From Prochlorococcus sp. AG-459-B06 (GTDB lineage: Bacteria; Cyanobacteriota; Cyanobacteriia; PCC-6307; Cyanobiaceae): a stretch of 36,153 nucleotides of DNA. This document shows, piece by piece, positions 1 through 9,047 of this stretch. Below the pieces are notes generated by a model. The model made no database searches and was not told the DNA's origin. It saw only the letters and a list, made by a program, of their open reading frames with translations. The stretch lies in NCBI GenBank assembly GCA_003209475.1, contig QCQY01000012.1:1-36153 (forward strand), given 5' to 3'. The position numbers were made by a program, and so were the translations under genes. Each line of letters opens with the position of its first letter. Position 1 is the stretch's first letter.

Positions 1-1
1 A

Positions 2-919
2 GATGAAAGTGATAATTTACAAATAAAAACTTGGGGGGATCCTTTAATAAAAGAGAATATAAAATCACATTGGGAATTAGGAGAAAGTCTTAATATTTTT
101 GACTCTGTAAAATCAACAAAAATATCAAAAAGTCGATTTATCACTCTTATAGGCAATGGTGCCAGATTAGAGAGGGCATTAATTAATTTTATGCTAGATA
201 TGCATACTAAAAATGGTTACTTGGAGTTAATGCCGCCAGCGTTAGTAAACTCAGAAAGTCTTACCGGATCTGGTCAATTACCTAAGTTTTCAAATGAAAG
301 TTTTAAGTGTTCCAATGACGATTTATGGCTTTCTCCAACAGCTGAAGTTCCACTAACTGCTTTTCATAGAAACGAGCTTATTGATCCTAAGCAGTTACCT
401 ATTAAGTATGTTGCATATAGTCCATGTTTTAGGAGAGAAGCTGGAAGTTATGGAAGGGATACTAAAGGTTTAATAAGACTTCATCAATTTAATAAGGTTG
501 AACTCTATTGGTTTTGTGATCCAAGAAAATCTTTTGAAGCTCATGAAAAAATTTTATCTGATGCAGAAAGCATTTTAAAAAAGCTCAACTTACCCTACAG
601 ATTAGTAGATATTTGTACTGGAGACTTAGGCTTTTCTTCTAGTAGAACTTTTGATCTTGAAGTTTGGCTTCCCAGTAGTAAAAGTTATAGAGAAATTTCA
701 AGTTGCAGTAATTGCCTTGACTTTCAAGCACGTAGATCATCAATAAGATCAAAAATTGATAAAAAAAATACATATATACATACCTTAAATGGCAGTGGTC
801 TTGCTATTGGAAGAACAATGGCAGCGATTCTTGAGAATGGCCAACAAACAGATGGTAGCGTTAAGATTCCAGATGCTCTGGTTCCATATTTTGGATCAAA
901 TTTTTTAAAAACTGCTTAA
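2..919 (+). CDS. serS: Seryl-tRNA synthetase, 5' end outside the window
   Basis: Charges tRNA-Ser with serine in the cytoplasm. The reading frame is open from base 2, so the gene enters from the left edge; 305 residues are visible against roughly 425 usual for the family, and the N-terminal tRNA-binding coiled coil is what is missing. Class II synthetase motif 2 is seen around [14 protein letters not shown], with the following LHQFNKVE segment, and motif 3 around [15 protein letters not shown] near the C-terminus. The internal ATG at 191 is not the start, because the frame reads upstream through typical SerRS sequence. It is followed after 9 bp by the site-2 protease gene on the same strand. 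Confidence 0.96.
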   Translation, partial: DESDNLQIKTWGDPLIKENIKSHWELGESLNIFDSVKSTKISKSRFITLIGNGARLERALINFMLDMHTKNGYLELMPPALVNSESLTGSGQLPKFSNESFKCSNDDLWLSPTAEVPLTAFHRNELIDPKQLPIKYVAYSPCFRREAGSYGRDTKGLIRLHQFNKVELYWFCDPRKSFEAHEKILSDAESILKKLNLPYRLVDICTGDLGFSSSRTFDLEVWLPSSKSYREISSCSNCLDFQARRSSIRSKIDKKNTYIHTLNGSGLAIGRTMAAILENGQQTDGSVKIPDALVPYFGSNFLKTA

Positions 920-928
920 TATAAAAAA

Positions 929-2008
929 ATGAATGTTTTAACCTCAATAACAGTACTTGGATTCCTCATATTTTTTCATGAGATGGGGCATTTTCTTGCG
1001 GCCATTTTACAAGGTATTTATGTTGATGGATTTTCAATTGGCTTTGGGCCTTCAATTATTCAAAAAAAATTTAGAGATGTTACTTATTCATTCAGAGCTT
1101 TTCCTCTTGGAGGCTTTGTATCCTTCCCTGATGAAGAACTAAATAATATTGACCCTAAAGATCCAAATCTTTTAAAAAATAGACCAATAATTCAAAGAGT
1201 TATTGTAATTTCCGCTGGAGTATTTGCTAACTTAATACTTGCTTACTCAATATTGATTATAAATGTAACTACTGTTGGAATACCATTTGATCCAGAACCA
1301 GGTATTTTAGTTTTAGCTACTCAACCTGAGAAGGCCGCCTCTCTTGCTGGTTTAGAACCAGGGGATAAAATAATAGAAATCGAAACTAGTACATTAGGAG
1401 TTGGGGATCAAGCCGTTTCCACTTTAGTAAAAGAAATTCAAAATTCATCAGACGAACCAATTTCAATCAAAATTGAAAGGGATGGAAATTTCAAAGATTT
1501 AACTTTAGTACCAAAAAATATTGATGGGAAAGGAACAATAGGTGCTCAATTGCAACCGAATATAAGGAAAGAAACTAAAAAGACAAAAAACGTTTTCGAA
1601 CTTTTTAAATACACCAATAATGAATTTTCATCACTTTTGGTAAAAACAATTCAAGGTTATAAAGGTTTAATAACAAATTTCTCCTCAACAGCTCAACAAT
1701 TAAGTGGGCCTGTAAAAATCGTTGAAATCGGTGCACAATTATCTCAACAAGGTGGAACAGGCATATTATTATTTGCGGCTTTAATTTCTATTAATTTAGC
1801 AGTACTTAATTCGTTACCTTTACCATTGTTAGATGGAGGACAACTTGTTTTCACTTTAATTGAAGGTTTTAGGGGGAAACCTGTTCCAGTCAAGGTACAG
1901 ATGGTTGTTACTCAGTCCAGTTTTTTTCTTTTAGTTGGACTAAGCGTTCTGCTTATTGTCAGAGATACTAGTCAATTATTAATTGTACAAAGATTATTAA
2001 ACCAATAA
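929..2008 (+). CDS. rseP: RseP/MmpA-type site-2 zinc metalloprotease
   Basis: Membrane-embedded protease of the site-2 (M50) family, which cuts transmembrane segments of anti-sigma factors or leftover signal peptides. The zinc motif HEMGH is at residues 17-21 inside the first hydrophobic segment, and the second metal-ligand motif LDGG is at residues 301-304 inside a C-terminal membrane segment. Between them lies a single PDZ-like domain (about residues 120-205, with GLEPGDKI). At 359 aa it has the length usual for cyanobacterial one-PDZ members, shorter than the two-PDZ E. coli RseP. The ATG is 9 bp after serS, suggesting co-transcription. Its substrate cannot be told from this window. Confidence 0.92.
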   Translation: MNVLTSITVLGFLIFFHEMGHFLAAILQGIYVDGFSIGFGPSIIQKKFRDVTYSFRAFPLGGFVSFPDEELNNIDPKDPNLLKNRPIIQRVIVISAGVFANLILAYSILIINVTTVGIPFDPEPGILVLATQPEKAASLAGLEPGDKIIEIETSTLGVGDQAVSTLVKEIQNSSDEPISIKIERDGNFKDLTLVPKNIDGKGTIGAQLQPNIRKETKKTKNVFELFKYTNNEFSSLLVKTIQGYKGLITNFSSTAQQLSGPVKIVEIGAQLSQQGGTGILLFAALISINLAVLNSLPLPLLDGGQLVFTLIEGFRGKPVPVKVQMVVTQSSFFLLVGLSVLLIVRDTSQLLIVQRLLNQ

Positions 2009-2041
2009 ATAAATTTTAAAATCTGTTCTCCAAGCTGTTAA

Positions 2042-2047
2042 TATAAT
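2042..2047 (+). promoter_or_regulatory. Candidate -10 box upstream of rpsN
   Basis: A perfect TATAAT lies 25 bp before the rpsN ATG in the short gap after the protease gene. No good -35 hexamer is seen 17 bp upstream. TATAAT is easily met by chance in DNA this AT-rich, so this rests mainly on its position. Confidence 0.4.
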
Positions 2048-2072
2048 AATTAGTTTCAAATATTCTGACTAA

Positions 2073-2375
2073 ATGGCGAAAAAGTCCATGATTGCGAGAG
2101 AAGTTAAACGCAAAAAACTTGTGAAGAAATATGCTGCAAAAAGGAAAGCATTATTAGATGAATTTTATGCTGCAAAAGATCCAATGGAAAGGTTAGAAAT
2201 TCATAGAAAGATTCAAGCTCTGCCAAGGAATTCTGCACCAAATAGAGTAAGAAATAGGTGTTGGGCAACTGGTAAACCTAGAGGAGTATATAGAGATTTT
2301 GGTCTTTGCAGGAATCAGTTAAGACAAAGAGCTCATAACGGTGAACTTCCTGGAGTAGTTAAATCAAGTTGGTAG
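2073..2375 (+). CDS. rpsN: 30S ribosomal protein uS14
   Basis: Small-subunit ribosomal protein S14 of the 30S head. It is 100 aa, the length of the long form lacking the zinc ribbon. The N-terminus is strongly basic ([15 protein letters not shown]) and the C-terminal half carries the family signature around [20 protein letters not shown], ending in VVKSSW. It stands alone between the protease and pnp rather than in the S10/spc ribosomal operon. Identification is from direct resemblance over the full length. Confidence 0.97.
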   Translation: MAKKSMIAREVKRKKLVKKYAAKRKALLDEFYAAKDPMERLEIHRKIQALPRNSAPNRVRNRCWATGKPRGVYRDFGLCRNQLRQRAHNGELPGVVKSSW

Positions 2376-2541
2376 TATAAGTTTTTAATTTAAGTACGAT
2401 ATTTCTCAAAAAATAATACTTTTAGGAATTAAATCATTTGAAGGACATTTTTAAAAATTTTTATAGCTTATCTAAATAATTTACTCAATATGTCCCGATT
2501 AAATGTAAGAATAAACTATGTATAGATTTATAATTTAAAAA

Positions 2542-4707
2542 GTGGAAGGACAAAATAAGTCGATCACGTTTGACGGACGAGAGATACGACTAACTACAGG
2601 ACTATATGCTCCTCAAGCAAGTGGATCAGTAATGATTGAGTGTGGTGATACCTCACTATTAGTTACAGCGACAAAAACTGCCAAAAAAGAACCATCAGAC
2701 TTTCTACCTCTGATATGCGACTATGAAGAAAAACTTTATGCTGCAGGGAGAATTCCTGGTGGCTTTATGAGGAGAGAAGGTCGCCCACCAGAAAGAGCGA
2801 CTTTAATTGCAAGATTAATTGATAGGCCGATGAGGCCACTTTTTCCTACATGGATGAGGGATGAGATTCAAATAGTCGCATCATGCCTTTCTCTAGATGA
2901 AAGAGTTCCAGCAGATGTTTTAGCCGTTACTGGGGCTTCAATAGCAACTTTAGTTGGAGAGATTCCATTTTATGGGCCAATGGCCGCGGTAAGAGTTGGT
3001 CTTATAGGGGATGATTTCATCTTAAATCCTAGCTATAGAGAGATTGAAAAAGGAGATTTAGACATTGTTGTTGCAGGATCTCCAGACGGTATCGTCATGA
3101 TTGAAGCAGGTGCAAATCAATTATCAGAGCAGGATACAATCGAAGCTATAGATTTCGGATATGAGGCTGTTACTGAACTTATTAAATCGCAAGAAGATTT
3201 ATTACAAGATTTAGGAATAAAACAGATTAAGCCATCTGACCCTGAAGAAGATAAAACATTACCCTCTTATTTAGATAAAAATTGCACAAAACCTATTGAG
3301 TTAGTTTTAAAGAAATTTGACCTTTCAAAGGAAGAGAGAGATCTTGAACTCGAAAAAATTAAAACTGAAACTCAAAGCAAAATTGATTCACTTAAAGATG
3401 ACAATCAAATAAAGGTTCTAACTTCAGAAAATGAAAAATTAATTCATTCTGACTTTAAAAAATTAACAAAAAAATTAATGAGGTCGCAAATCATCAATGA
3501 TGGGAAAAGAGTGGATGGGAGGGATCTCGATGAAGTTAGAAAAATATCAGCCTCTGCAGGAATTCTTCCAAAAAGAGTTCATGGTTCTGCATTATTCCAA
3601 AGAGGTTTAACCCAAGTTTTATCTACAACCACATTAGGTACACCTAGTGATGCTCAAGAAATGGATGACCTGAATCCAAGCACTGAAAAAACTTATCTAC
3701 ATCACTACAATTTCCCTCCTTATTCAGTGGGAGAAACAAGACCAATGAGAACTCCTGGGAGAAGAGAAATTGGCCATGGCGCATTAGCAGAGAGAGCAAT
3801 AATCCCTGTATTGCCTGGCAAAGAAACATTCCCTTATGTACTCAGGGTAGTAAGCGAAGTTTTAAGTTCTAACGGATCAACTTCTATGGGGTCTGTATGT
3901 GGAAGCACTCTTTCATTATTAGATGCAGGAGTTCCTCTTAAAGCACCTGTAAGTGGGACTGCTATGGGTTTAATCAAAGAAGGTAAAGAAGTTCGAATTC
4001 TCACAGATATTCAAGGAATTGAAGACTTTCTTGGAGACATGGATTTTAAGGTTGCTGGCACTGATAAAGGAATTACAGCGTTACAAATGGATATGAAAAT
4101 TACAGGTTTACCAGTCTCTATTATTTCTGATGCAATTAAAAAAGCTCGACCTGCAAGATTACATATTTTAGAAAAGATGCAAGCGGCAATAGATAAACCT
4201 CAAGAATCACTCTCTCCGCACGCTCCAAGACTTTTAAGCTTTAGAATTGATCCTGAGCTTATAGGAACCGTAATTGGCCCTGGTGGAAGAACTATCAAAG
4301 GAATTACTGAGAGAACCAATACAAAAATAGATATAGAAGATGGAGGAATTGTAACTATTGCATCTCATGACGGAGCTGCAGCAGAAGAGGCTCAAAAGAT
4401 AATTGAGGGATTAACACGCAAGGTTCATGAAGGTGAAATCTTCTCTGGTGTCGTAACCAGAATAATACCTATAGGTGCCTTCGTAGAAATACTTCCTGGG
4501 AAAGAAGGTATGGTTCACATTTCTCAATTGTCTGAAGCGAGAGTTGAAAGAGTCGAAGATGTAGTGAGACAAGGTGATGAAGTAACAGTTCGAGTTAGAG
4601 AGATCGATAGCAGAGGAAGAATTAATCTTACTCTGAGAGGTGTAGGACAAAATAATGGAATGTCTTATCCCGAACCAACTCCAACTCCAGTAGCACCGCT
4701 GAATTAA
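2542..4707 (+). CDS. pnp: Polyribonucleotide nucleotidyltransferase (PNPase)
   Basis: Phosphorolytic 3'-to-5' exoribonuclease of RNA decay, usually a trimer. The 721 residues show the full layout: first RNase PH-like domain, an all-alpha linker (about 230-310), second RNase PH-like domain with [10 protein letters not shown] as part of the active site, a KH domain beginning near residue 570 ([11 protein letters not shown]), and an S1 domain from about residue 630 ([15 protein letters not shown]). It ends in a short proline-rich tail. The start is taken as GTG at 2542, because the protein then begins at the usual family N-terminus. The 166 bp gap before it probably holds its promoter, but no clear motif could be fixed. 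Confidence 0.97.
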   Translation: MEGQNKSITFDGREIRLTTGLYAPQASGSVMIECGDTSLLVTATKTAKKEPSDFLPLICDYEEKLYAAGRIPGGFMRREGRPPERATLIARLIDRPMRPLFPTWMRDEIQIVASCLSLDERVPADVLAVTGASIATLVGEIPFYGPMAAVRVGLIGDDFILNPSYREIEKGDLDIVVAGSPDGIVMIEAGANQLSEQDTIEAIDFGYEAVTELIKSQEDLLQDLGIKQIKPSDPEEDKTLPSYLDKNCTKPIELVLKKFDLSKEERDLELEKIKTETQSKIDSLKDDNQIKVLTSENEKLIHSDFKKLTKKLMRSQIINDGKRVDGRDLDEVRKISASAGILPKRVHGSALFQRGLTQVLSTTTLGTPSDAQEMDDLNPSTEKTYLHHYNFPPYSVGETRPMRTPGRREIGHGALAERAIIPVLPGKETFPYVLRVVSEVLSSNGSTSMGSVCGSTLSLLDAGVPLKAPVSGTAMGLIKEGKEVRILTDIQGIEDFLGDMDFKVAGTDKGITALQMDMKITGLPVSIISDAIKKARPARLHILEKMQAAIDKPQESLSPHAPRLLSFRIDPELIGTVIGPGGRTIKGITERTNTKIDIEDGGIVTIASHDGAAAEEAQKIIEGLTRKVHEGEIFSGVVTRIIPIGAFVEILPGKEGMVHISQLSEARVERVEDVVRQGDEVTVRVREIDSRGRINLTLRGVGQNNGMSYPEPTPTPVAPLN

Positions 4708-4709
4708 AA

Positions 4710-5609
4710 TTAAAGAAGATATATTCTATTCTTCTTTATAATTTCTCGTATTTCAAAGCAAATACTTCCGTGGGTTTTCTTGTCATTTGTAGCAATGATA
4801 ATGCCCCCTTGTTCGAAACTACCTTTTCCGTAGGATAGTTCTTGATTATCTAAATTTGTAATTGCTCCACCTGCTGCTTTCAGGATAGAATCTGGGGCTG
4901 CAAAATCCCAATCTTTTGGTGAGCTTTTAGCCGGCAAACTAAGACATATATAAATATCACTTTGTCCATTAACTATAGATGCTATTTTGCAACCAATGCT
5001 GCCCATAATTGTGACTCTAGAAAAATTAATTTTCTGAATTAATTTTCTTAAAACCTCATTACTATGATTTTTACTTGTTACTAAAGTCATTTCTTTAAGA
5101 TTCTTATTATCTAAAAGAATTGGTTCATATTTTGATCCATCTCTTTTTTCACACCATGTTTTTTCTCCGTCTGAAATCCATAATTGATTCTTATCTGGGA
5201 TCAAAACAAAACCGATATAAGGTTTTCCCTTAAAGTTTAAAGCCAAATGCATGGCATAGTCACCTGTCCCTTGGATAAAGTCCTTAGTTCCATCAAGAGG
5301 ATCAAGAACCCAGATCCAGTCTGTATTATTGTCAAAATTTTCTGAAGAAATTTTTACACTTTCTTCACTCAAGATATCCCAATTAATATTTTTATATTTT
5401 TCATTTATTCTTTTTATCATAAGTTCATTAACTTTTAAATCAGCCAAAGTTACTGGGTCTTCTTCATCATTATTTTCTAGTATTTTTCTCTTATCATCTG
5501 CATCTTCTAACAATTTAGAGTAATAAAGCAAAATATCTGCTGCTTGCCAGCTGAAAATTCTTACATCATCGATAAGATTATTAATATCGACTCCAGAAGG
5601 TAACTTCAT
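4710..5609 (-). CDS. cysQ: CysQ/inositol-monophosphatase family 3'(2'),5'-bisphosphate phosphatase
   Basis: Metal-dependent phosphatase. The CysQ branch removes the 3'-phosphate from PAP (or PAPS) made during sulfate assimilation. The family metal-binding motif DPLDGTKDF is near residues 100-108, an upstream acidic SEES occurs near residue 77, and the C-terminal WDFAAPDSILKAAGG motif is near residue 233. Length (299 aa) fits. The ATG at 5607-5609 is only 3 bp from the divergent rsmI start, so its promoter must lie inside the rsmI coding sequence. Substrate choice within the family (PAP, inositol phosphate or fructose bisphosphate) cannot be proved from sequence alone. Confidence 0.85.
   Translation of the reverse strand: MKLPSGVDINNLIDDVRIFSWQAADILLYYSKLLEDADDKRKILENNDEEDPVTLADLKVNELMIKRINEKYKNINWDILSEESVKISSENFDNNTDWIWVLDPLDGTKDFIQGTGDYAMHLALNFKGKPYIGFVLIPDKNQLWISDGEKTWCEKRDGSKYEPILLDNKNLKEMTLVTSKNHSNEVLRKLIQKINFSRVTIMGSIGCKIASIVNGQSDIYICLSLPAKSSPKDWDFAAPDSILKAAGGAITNLDNQELSYGKGSFEQGGIIIATNDKKTHGSICFEIREIIKKNRIYLL
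4711..4738. terminator. Candidate bidirectional terminator between pnp and cysQ-like gene
   Basis: A perfect inverted repeat, TAAAGAAG (4711-4718) and CTTCTTTA (4731-4738), sits exactly where the two convergent genes meet and overlaps the last codons of the minus-strand gene. The stem is AT-rich and weak, so position is the main argument. Confidence 0.4.
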
Positions 5610-5612
5610 TAA

Positions 5613-6473
5613 ATGAATAATAATTCCTTATTATCCCATAGAAATGAAGAACCGGAAAACGGTATTTTATATATGGTTGGTACTCCAATTGGTAATTTAA
5701 ATGATATATCCCAAAGAGCATTAAATATTCTCAAGAATGTCTCATTTATTGCATGTGAGGACACAAGACAAACAAAAAAAATAATGAACAAGTTTAATAT
5801 TTCAAATAAACTTATAAGTTTTAACAAACATAATTCATCAATTAAGATTCCCAAAATTATTAAAGATCTTAGAGAAGGAAAATCCATAGCGATTGTAAGT
5901 GATGCTGGCATGCCGGGAATTTGCGATCCAGGGGAAGATATCGCTAGGTGCTTAAAATGCGAAGGGATAGATATAATTTGCATTCCTGGAGCATGTGCTG
6001 CAATAACAGCACTTGTTTCAAGTGGCTTACCCTCTTCTAATTTTGTATTTGAAGGCTTTCTTCCTAAAAAACAAATTGATAGAGAAAAAATTCTTTTAGA
6101 TATCAGTAAGAATGAAAAAACAACTATAATTTACGAATCACCTAAGAGATTAAGAAAATTATTAAAGCAATTATTTGAATTCTGTGGAGGGGATAGAGAA
6201 ATTATTGTAGCCAGAGAATTGACAAAGAAATTTGAAGAACATGTTGGGAATAATATTAACGATGTTATAGATTTCTTTAAAGATAAGGATATTATTGGTG
6301 AAATAACAATTGTGATAAAAGGTATCAATAAAGGGGATTTAAAGATAGATAAATTAACTATAAAAAAAGATCTTAATGATTTAATAAATGCAGGCCTAAG
6401 TTTATCAGCAGCATCAAAATACTTAGCAAAGAAAAATGGTATTAAAAAAAGCGAAGTTTACAACATGATTTAG
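5613..6473 (+). CDS. rsmI: 16S rRNA (cytidine-1402 2'-O) methyltransferase RsmI
   Basis: SAM-dependent ribose methylation of C1402 in 16S rRNA, near the P site. The N-terminus has the family hallmark VGTPIGNLNDISQRAL (from residue 22) followed by ACEDTRQTKK. The middle has VSDAGMPGICDPG, the SAM-binding loop of the tetrapyrrole-methylase fold, and PGACAAITALVSSGLP. Length (286 aa) is usual. Divergent from the phosphatase gene with a 3 bp gap, an arrangement forcing overlapping promoters. Confidence 0.94.
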   Translation: MNNNSLLSHRNEEPENGILYMVGTPIGNLNDISQRALNILKNVSFIACEDTRQTKKIMNKFNISNKLISFNKHNSSIKIPKIIKDLREGKSIAIVSDAGMPGICDPGEDIARCLKCEGIDIICIPGACAAITALVSSGLPSSNFVFEGFLPKKQIDREKILLDISKNEKTTIIYESPKRLRKLLKQLFEFCGGDREIIVARELTKKFEEHVGNNINDVIDFFKDKDIIGEITIVIKGINKGDLKIDKLTIKKDLNDLINAGLSLSAASKYLAKKNGIKKSEVYNMI

Positions 6474-6498
6474 AATTTAATAAATACGATAAATTTAT

Positions 6499-6714
6499 AT
6501 GAGTATCTTAATTAAAAAATTATTCTTTACTGCAATTTTCAATTCATGTTTGTTCTTGCTCTTATTTATTGGGATTCAAAATAGTTCAAATAAAAGCAAG
6601 GTGAACTTCTTAATCGACGAAACTATTGAACTCCCAATAAGTTTTGTAGTAGGGTCTAGTTTTATATTAGGTTCTATTTTGGGGACCTTTATTGATTTTA
6701 AAATTAATAAATGA
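6499..6714 (+). CDS. Small LapA-like (DUF1049) membrane protein
   Basis: 71-residue protein with two hydrophobic segments, about residues 8-26 (FTAIFNSCLFLLLFIGIQNS) and 47-65 (ISFVVGSSFILGSILG), and a short charged tail. A first helix ending in a GIQN-type turn, then a VGSSFILGSILG helix, is the pattern of the LapA/DUF1049 family, linked in enterobacteria to lipopolysaccharide assembly. The match is by pattern only. It starts 25 bp after rsmI and converges with the following minus-strand gene. Confidence 0.6.
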   Translation: MSILIKKLFFTAIFNSCLFLLLFIGIQNSSNKSKVNFLIDETIELPISFVVGSSFILGSILGTFIDFKINK

Positions 6715-6726
6715 ATATAAAATAGC

Positions 6727-7422
6727 TCAAAGAGCTATTAGATTTTCTGCGCAAACTATTCTTGAAATACCTTTAGCAATAAGATTAGGTCTTGCGATTC
6801 TAAATACATCAACATTTGGGACTTTAAGTACCTTTTGCTCTTTAGTGCAAGATCTTTTAGCAAGATTTAAATCAAAAAAAATTTCTATAGCTTTTCTGCT
6901 CAAATCATCTTGAGGTAAAAATTGCCATTCTGGAAAATCTTTTAAAAGTTTTATCTCTAACTCAATTTTTTTATCAACAACCATGTAAACAACTTTAGGG
7001 AAATCTATCTCGGAAATAGGAACTGAAGATAATTCCTTTCGAGATGAATTATCTATTTCAAAATCAATAGGTGCAATTTCAAAGAAAGAATTAATTTCAG
7101 CAATGTTTGCAGCAGTTGAATTTTCATTTAAAACTTTGGAATTAATAGAGTCATTCTTTAAATCTTTATTATCAATATTTAATTCTAATAAACCATTATT
7201 TTTATTTTGATTTTTATTTTGATTTTTTCTTGATTTTTCTTCTAAGGATTTACCTATATCTAAAAACTTCTTATATTCAACATCTCCAAGACTTTTCTTC
7301 AAATTTCTTATAATTGTTGAAACAGTGCAAGCATACTTTTCTGATAACACATCAATAGCTATACCAGATTGAAAACTTTTCACTATTTCTTCTTTTTGTT
7401 TTTCAGTAAGTCTTTTAGTCAA
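6727..7422 (-). CDS. Conserved helix-turn-helix protein of unknown function
   Basis: 231 residues. The N-terminal 50 form a resolvase/transposase-like helix-turn-helix (KQKEEIVKSFQSGIAIDVLS, then EKYACTVSTIIRNLKK), the kind that recognises DNA. Residues 60-100 are a low-complexity Lys/Asn/Glu linker containing repeated NQNKNQNK. The C-terminal half is compact and better conserved in character, with a FPKVVYMVVDKKIELE strand and the ending FRIARPNLIAKGISRIVCAE. I do not recognise the C-terminal domain. The start chosen is TTG at 7420-7422; an upstream ATG is in another frame. It is divergent from the tRNA-Arg gene. A DNA-binding regulator is the simplest guess. Confidence 0.75.
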   Translation of the reverse strand: MTKRLTEKQKEEIVKSFQSGIAIDVLSEKYACTVSTIIRNLKKSLGDVEYKKFLDIGKSLEEKSRKNQNKNQNKNNGLLELNIDNKDLKNDSINSKVLNENSTAANIAEINSFFEIAPIDFEIDNSSRKELSSVPISEIDFPKVVYMVVDKKIELEIKLLKDFPEWQFLPQDDLSRKAIEIFFDLNLAKRSCTKEQKVLKVPNVDVFRIARPNLIAKGISRIVCAENLIAL

Positions 7423-7517
7423 GATTAAAGTGCATTTTTTCTAATTTTAAATTATTTCTTCTTGAAAGAAAATAAAAAAGATATTTTTACTATAACCATA
7501 AAAAGAATTTACTTAGA

Positions 7518-7546
7518 TTGTTTAGGCTGTTGGTGTCAGATATAAT
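7518..7546 (+). promoter_or_regulatory. Promoter of tRNA-Arg
   Basis: TTGTTT at 7518-7523 and TATAAT at 7541-7546 are separated by exactly 17 bp, and the -10 box ends 8 bp before the mature tRNA sequence. This is the best sigma-70-type promoter seen in the window. Confidence 0.7.
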
Positions 7547-7554
7547 GGGTAGAT

Positions 7555-7628
<74 letters not shown>

Positions 7629-7715
7629 CTAACATTAAATCGTTCAACAAAAATGCCAAGATGACTAAAGTAATATGTTTTTAATTTTTTTTTAAAGAAA
7701 TACTTTAATTAATAA

Positions 7716-9011
7716 ATGTTTAAAAAAATAATTCTTTTTAATCAAGGAATAATAAGTTCAAGTAATTTAGGTTTAAAATTACTATATATAGGTGTTTTTT
7801 TATTGCCTACTGCACCGGCTGTAGCTGGATTTATCTTATTTCTATCTTTATTATTTAGTAAGAATAATAATCCTATTGATTACTTAAAAGAAAAAACAAA
7901 TAAAGTATTTATTATTGTCACTATTTTAATGATTTTAAGTTGTATATATAACAACTTTACTAATACAATATTTCTTCAGAAAGGGCTTAGTAGTTTATCT
8001 TGGATAAGTTTAGTTAATTGGATTCCATTCTTTTGGTGTTTTTGGGGATTTCAGCCTTATCTTGAAAAACAAAATATAAGAAAAATGATCGCAAAGTTAT
8101 TAGTTATTGGTTCAATACCTGTTATCATTTCTGGTTTTCTCCAATATTTCTTTAACATAACAGGACCATTTCAAATATTAAACGGATTAATTATTTGGTA
8201 CCAAAAGCCAATAAGTTTAACGGATGGATTAACAGGACCTTTTAATAATGCTAATTATGCTGGATCTTGGTTGACCCTTGTTTGGCCTTTTTCTCTCTAT
8301 TATTTTCTTATAAATAAAAAAAAATCTAAAAAAATCATTACTGCGATAATTTGTTTTTTATTTATAACCTCTATTTTGCTCACCAATTCAAGAAACTCAT
8401 GGCTAGGAATGTTGATTTCAATTCAAATAATGCTGGGCTTTGAGACAATTTTCATACTGATTCCTTTAATTTTGATAGCATTCATACTCATAACTTTTCT
8501 TATTTCTGTCTTGCCAACTTCAATAAGAAATGATTTTGTATTATTTGTTCCAATAAATATATTCAACAATTTTCCAGATAAATCCATAGATTTTAGAGAA
8601 GCTTATCCAAGACTTGAGATATGGAAATTTAGTATCGAGAATATTTTTAAAAGACCACTTCTTGGATGGGGAGGAGGTTCTTTCCCTATTGTTTATGAAA
8701 CATTCAAAGGTAAATGGATAGGACATCCACATAATATTATTTTTGAACTTGCTTTCAATTATGGAGTTTTAACTGCTTTAATTATTTCTTCTAAAGTCTC
8801 TCAATATTTATATAAATATTATAAATTAATCGCAAATTATGCAGTGTTAAAAATCAACATTAGTAAACGTAATTTAATTTTTGAGAAAACTTGGTTTTCA
8901 TCAATTTTATTTATTACTTATTCTCATCTATTTGATATGCAGTATTTTGATTTAAGAATAAGTATGATAACTTGGATTCTATTGTCAGGGTTAAGAGCTG
9001 CAATGATCTAA
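7716..9011 (+). CDS. O-antigen ligase/polymerase-type membrane protein (Wzy_C family)
   Basis: 431-residue polytopic membrane protein with about ten hydrophobic segments. It carries a large loop between late helices with RLEIWKFSIENIFKRPLLGW, GGGSFPIVYE, and GHPHNIIFELAFNYG near residue 335. These are the hallmarks of the WaaL/Wzy O-antigen ligase family, which joins or polymerises lipid-linked glycans on the periplasmic side. LTNSRNSWLGM earlier in the chain is also typical. The family also contains the cyanobacterial IctB proteins, so ligase, polymerase and IctB-like roles cannot be separated by sequence; the surrounding sugar genes favour ligase or polymerase. It is the first gene after the tRNA. 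Confidence 0.82.
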   Translation: MFKKIILFNQGIISSSNLGLKLLYIGVFLLPTAPAVAGFILFLSLLFSKNNNPIDYLKEKTNKVFIIVTILMILSCIYNNFTNTIFLQKGLSSLSWISLVNWIPFFWCFWGFQPYLEKQNIRKMIAKLLVIGSIPVIISGFLQYFFNITGPFQILNGLIIWYQKPISLTDGLTGPFNNANYAGSWLTLVWPFSLYYFLINKKKSKKIITAIICFLFITSILLTNSRNSWLGMLISIQIMLGFETIFILIPLILIAFILITFLISVLPTSIRNDFVLFVPINIFNNFPDKSIDFREAYPRLEIWKFSIENIFKRPLLGWGGGSFPIVYETFKGKWIGHPHNIIFELAFNYGVLTALIISSKVSQYLYKYYKLIANYAVLKINISKRNLIFEKTWFSSILFITYSHLFDMQYFDLRISMITWILLSGLRAAMI

Positions 9012-9047
9012 AATTAGCCTGCAAGCATAAATTTTTGTAGTTTTTAT

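Noticed and set aside
5609-5983. A 124-codon minus-strand open frame continuing upstream of the phosphatase gene
   Set aside because: It lies wholly antisense to rsmI, whose motifs are clear, and has no family features.
7716-9011. IctB bicarbonate transporter
   Set aside because: IctB belongs to the same ligase family, but the place among glycan genes fits a ligase or polymerase better; sequence alone does not decide.
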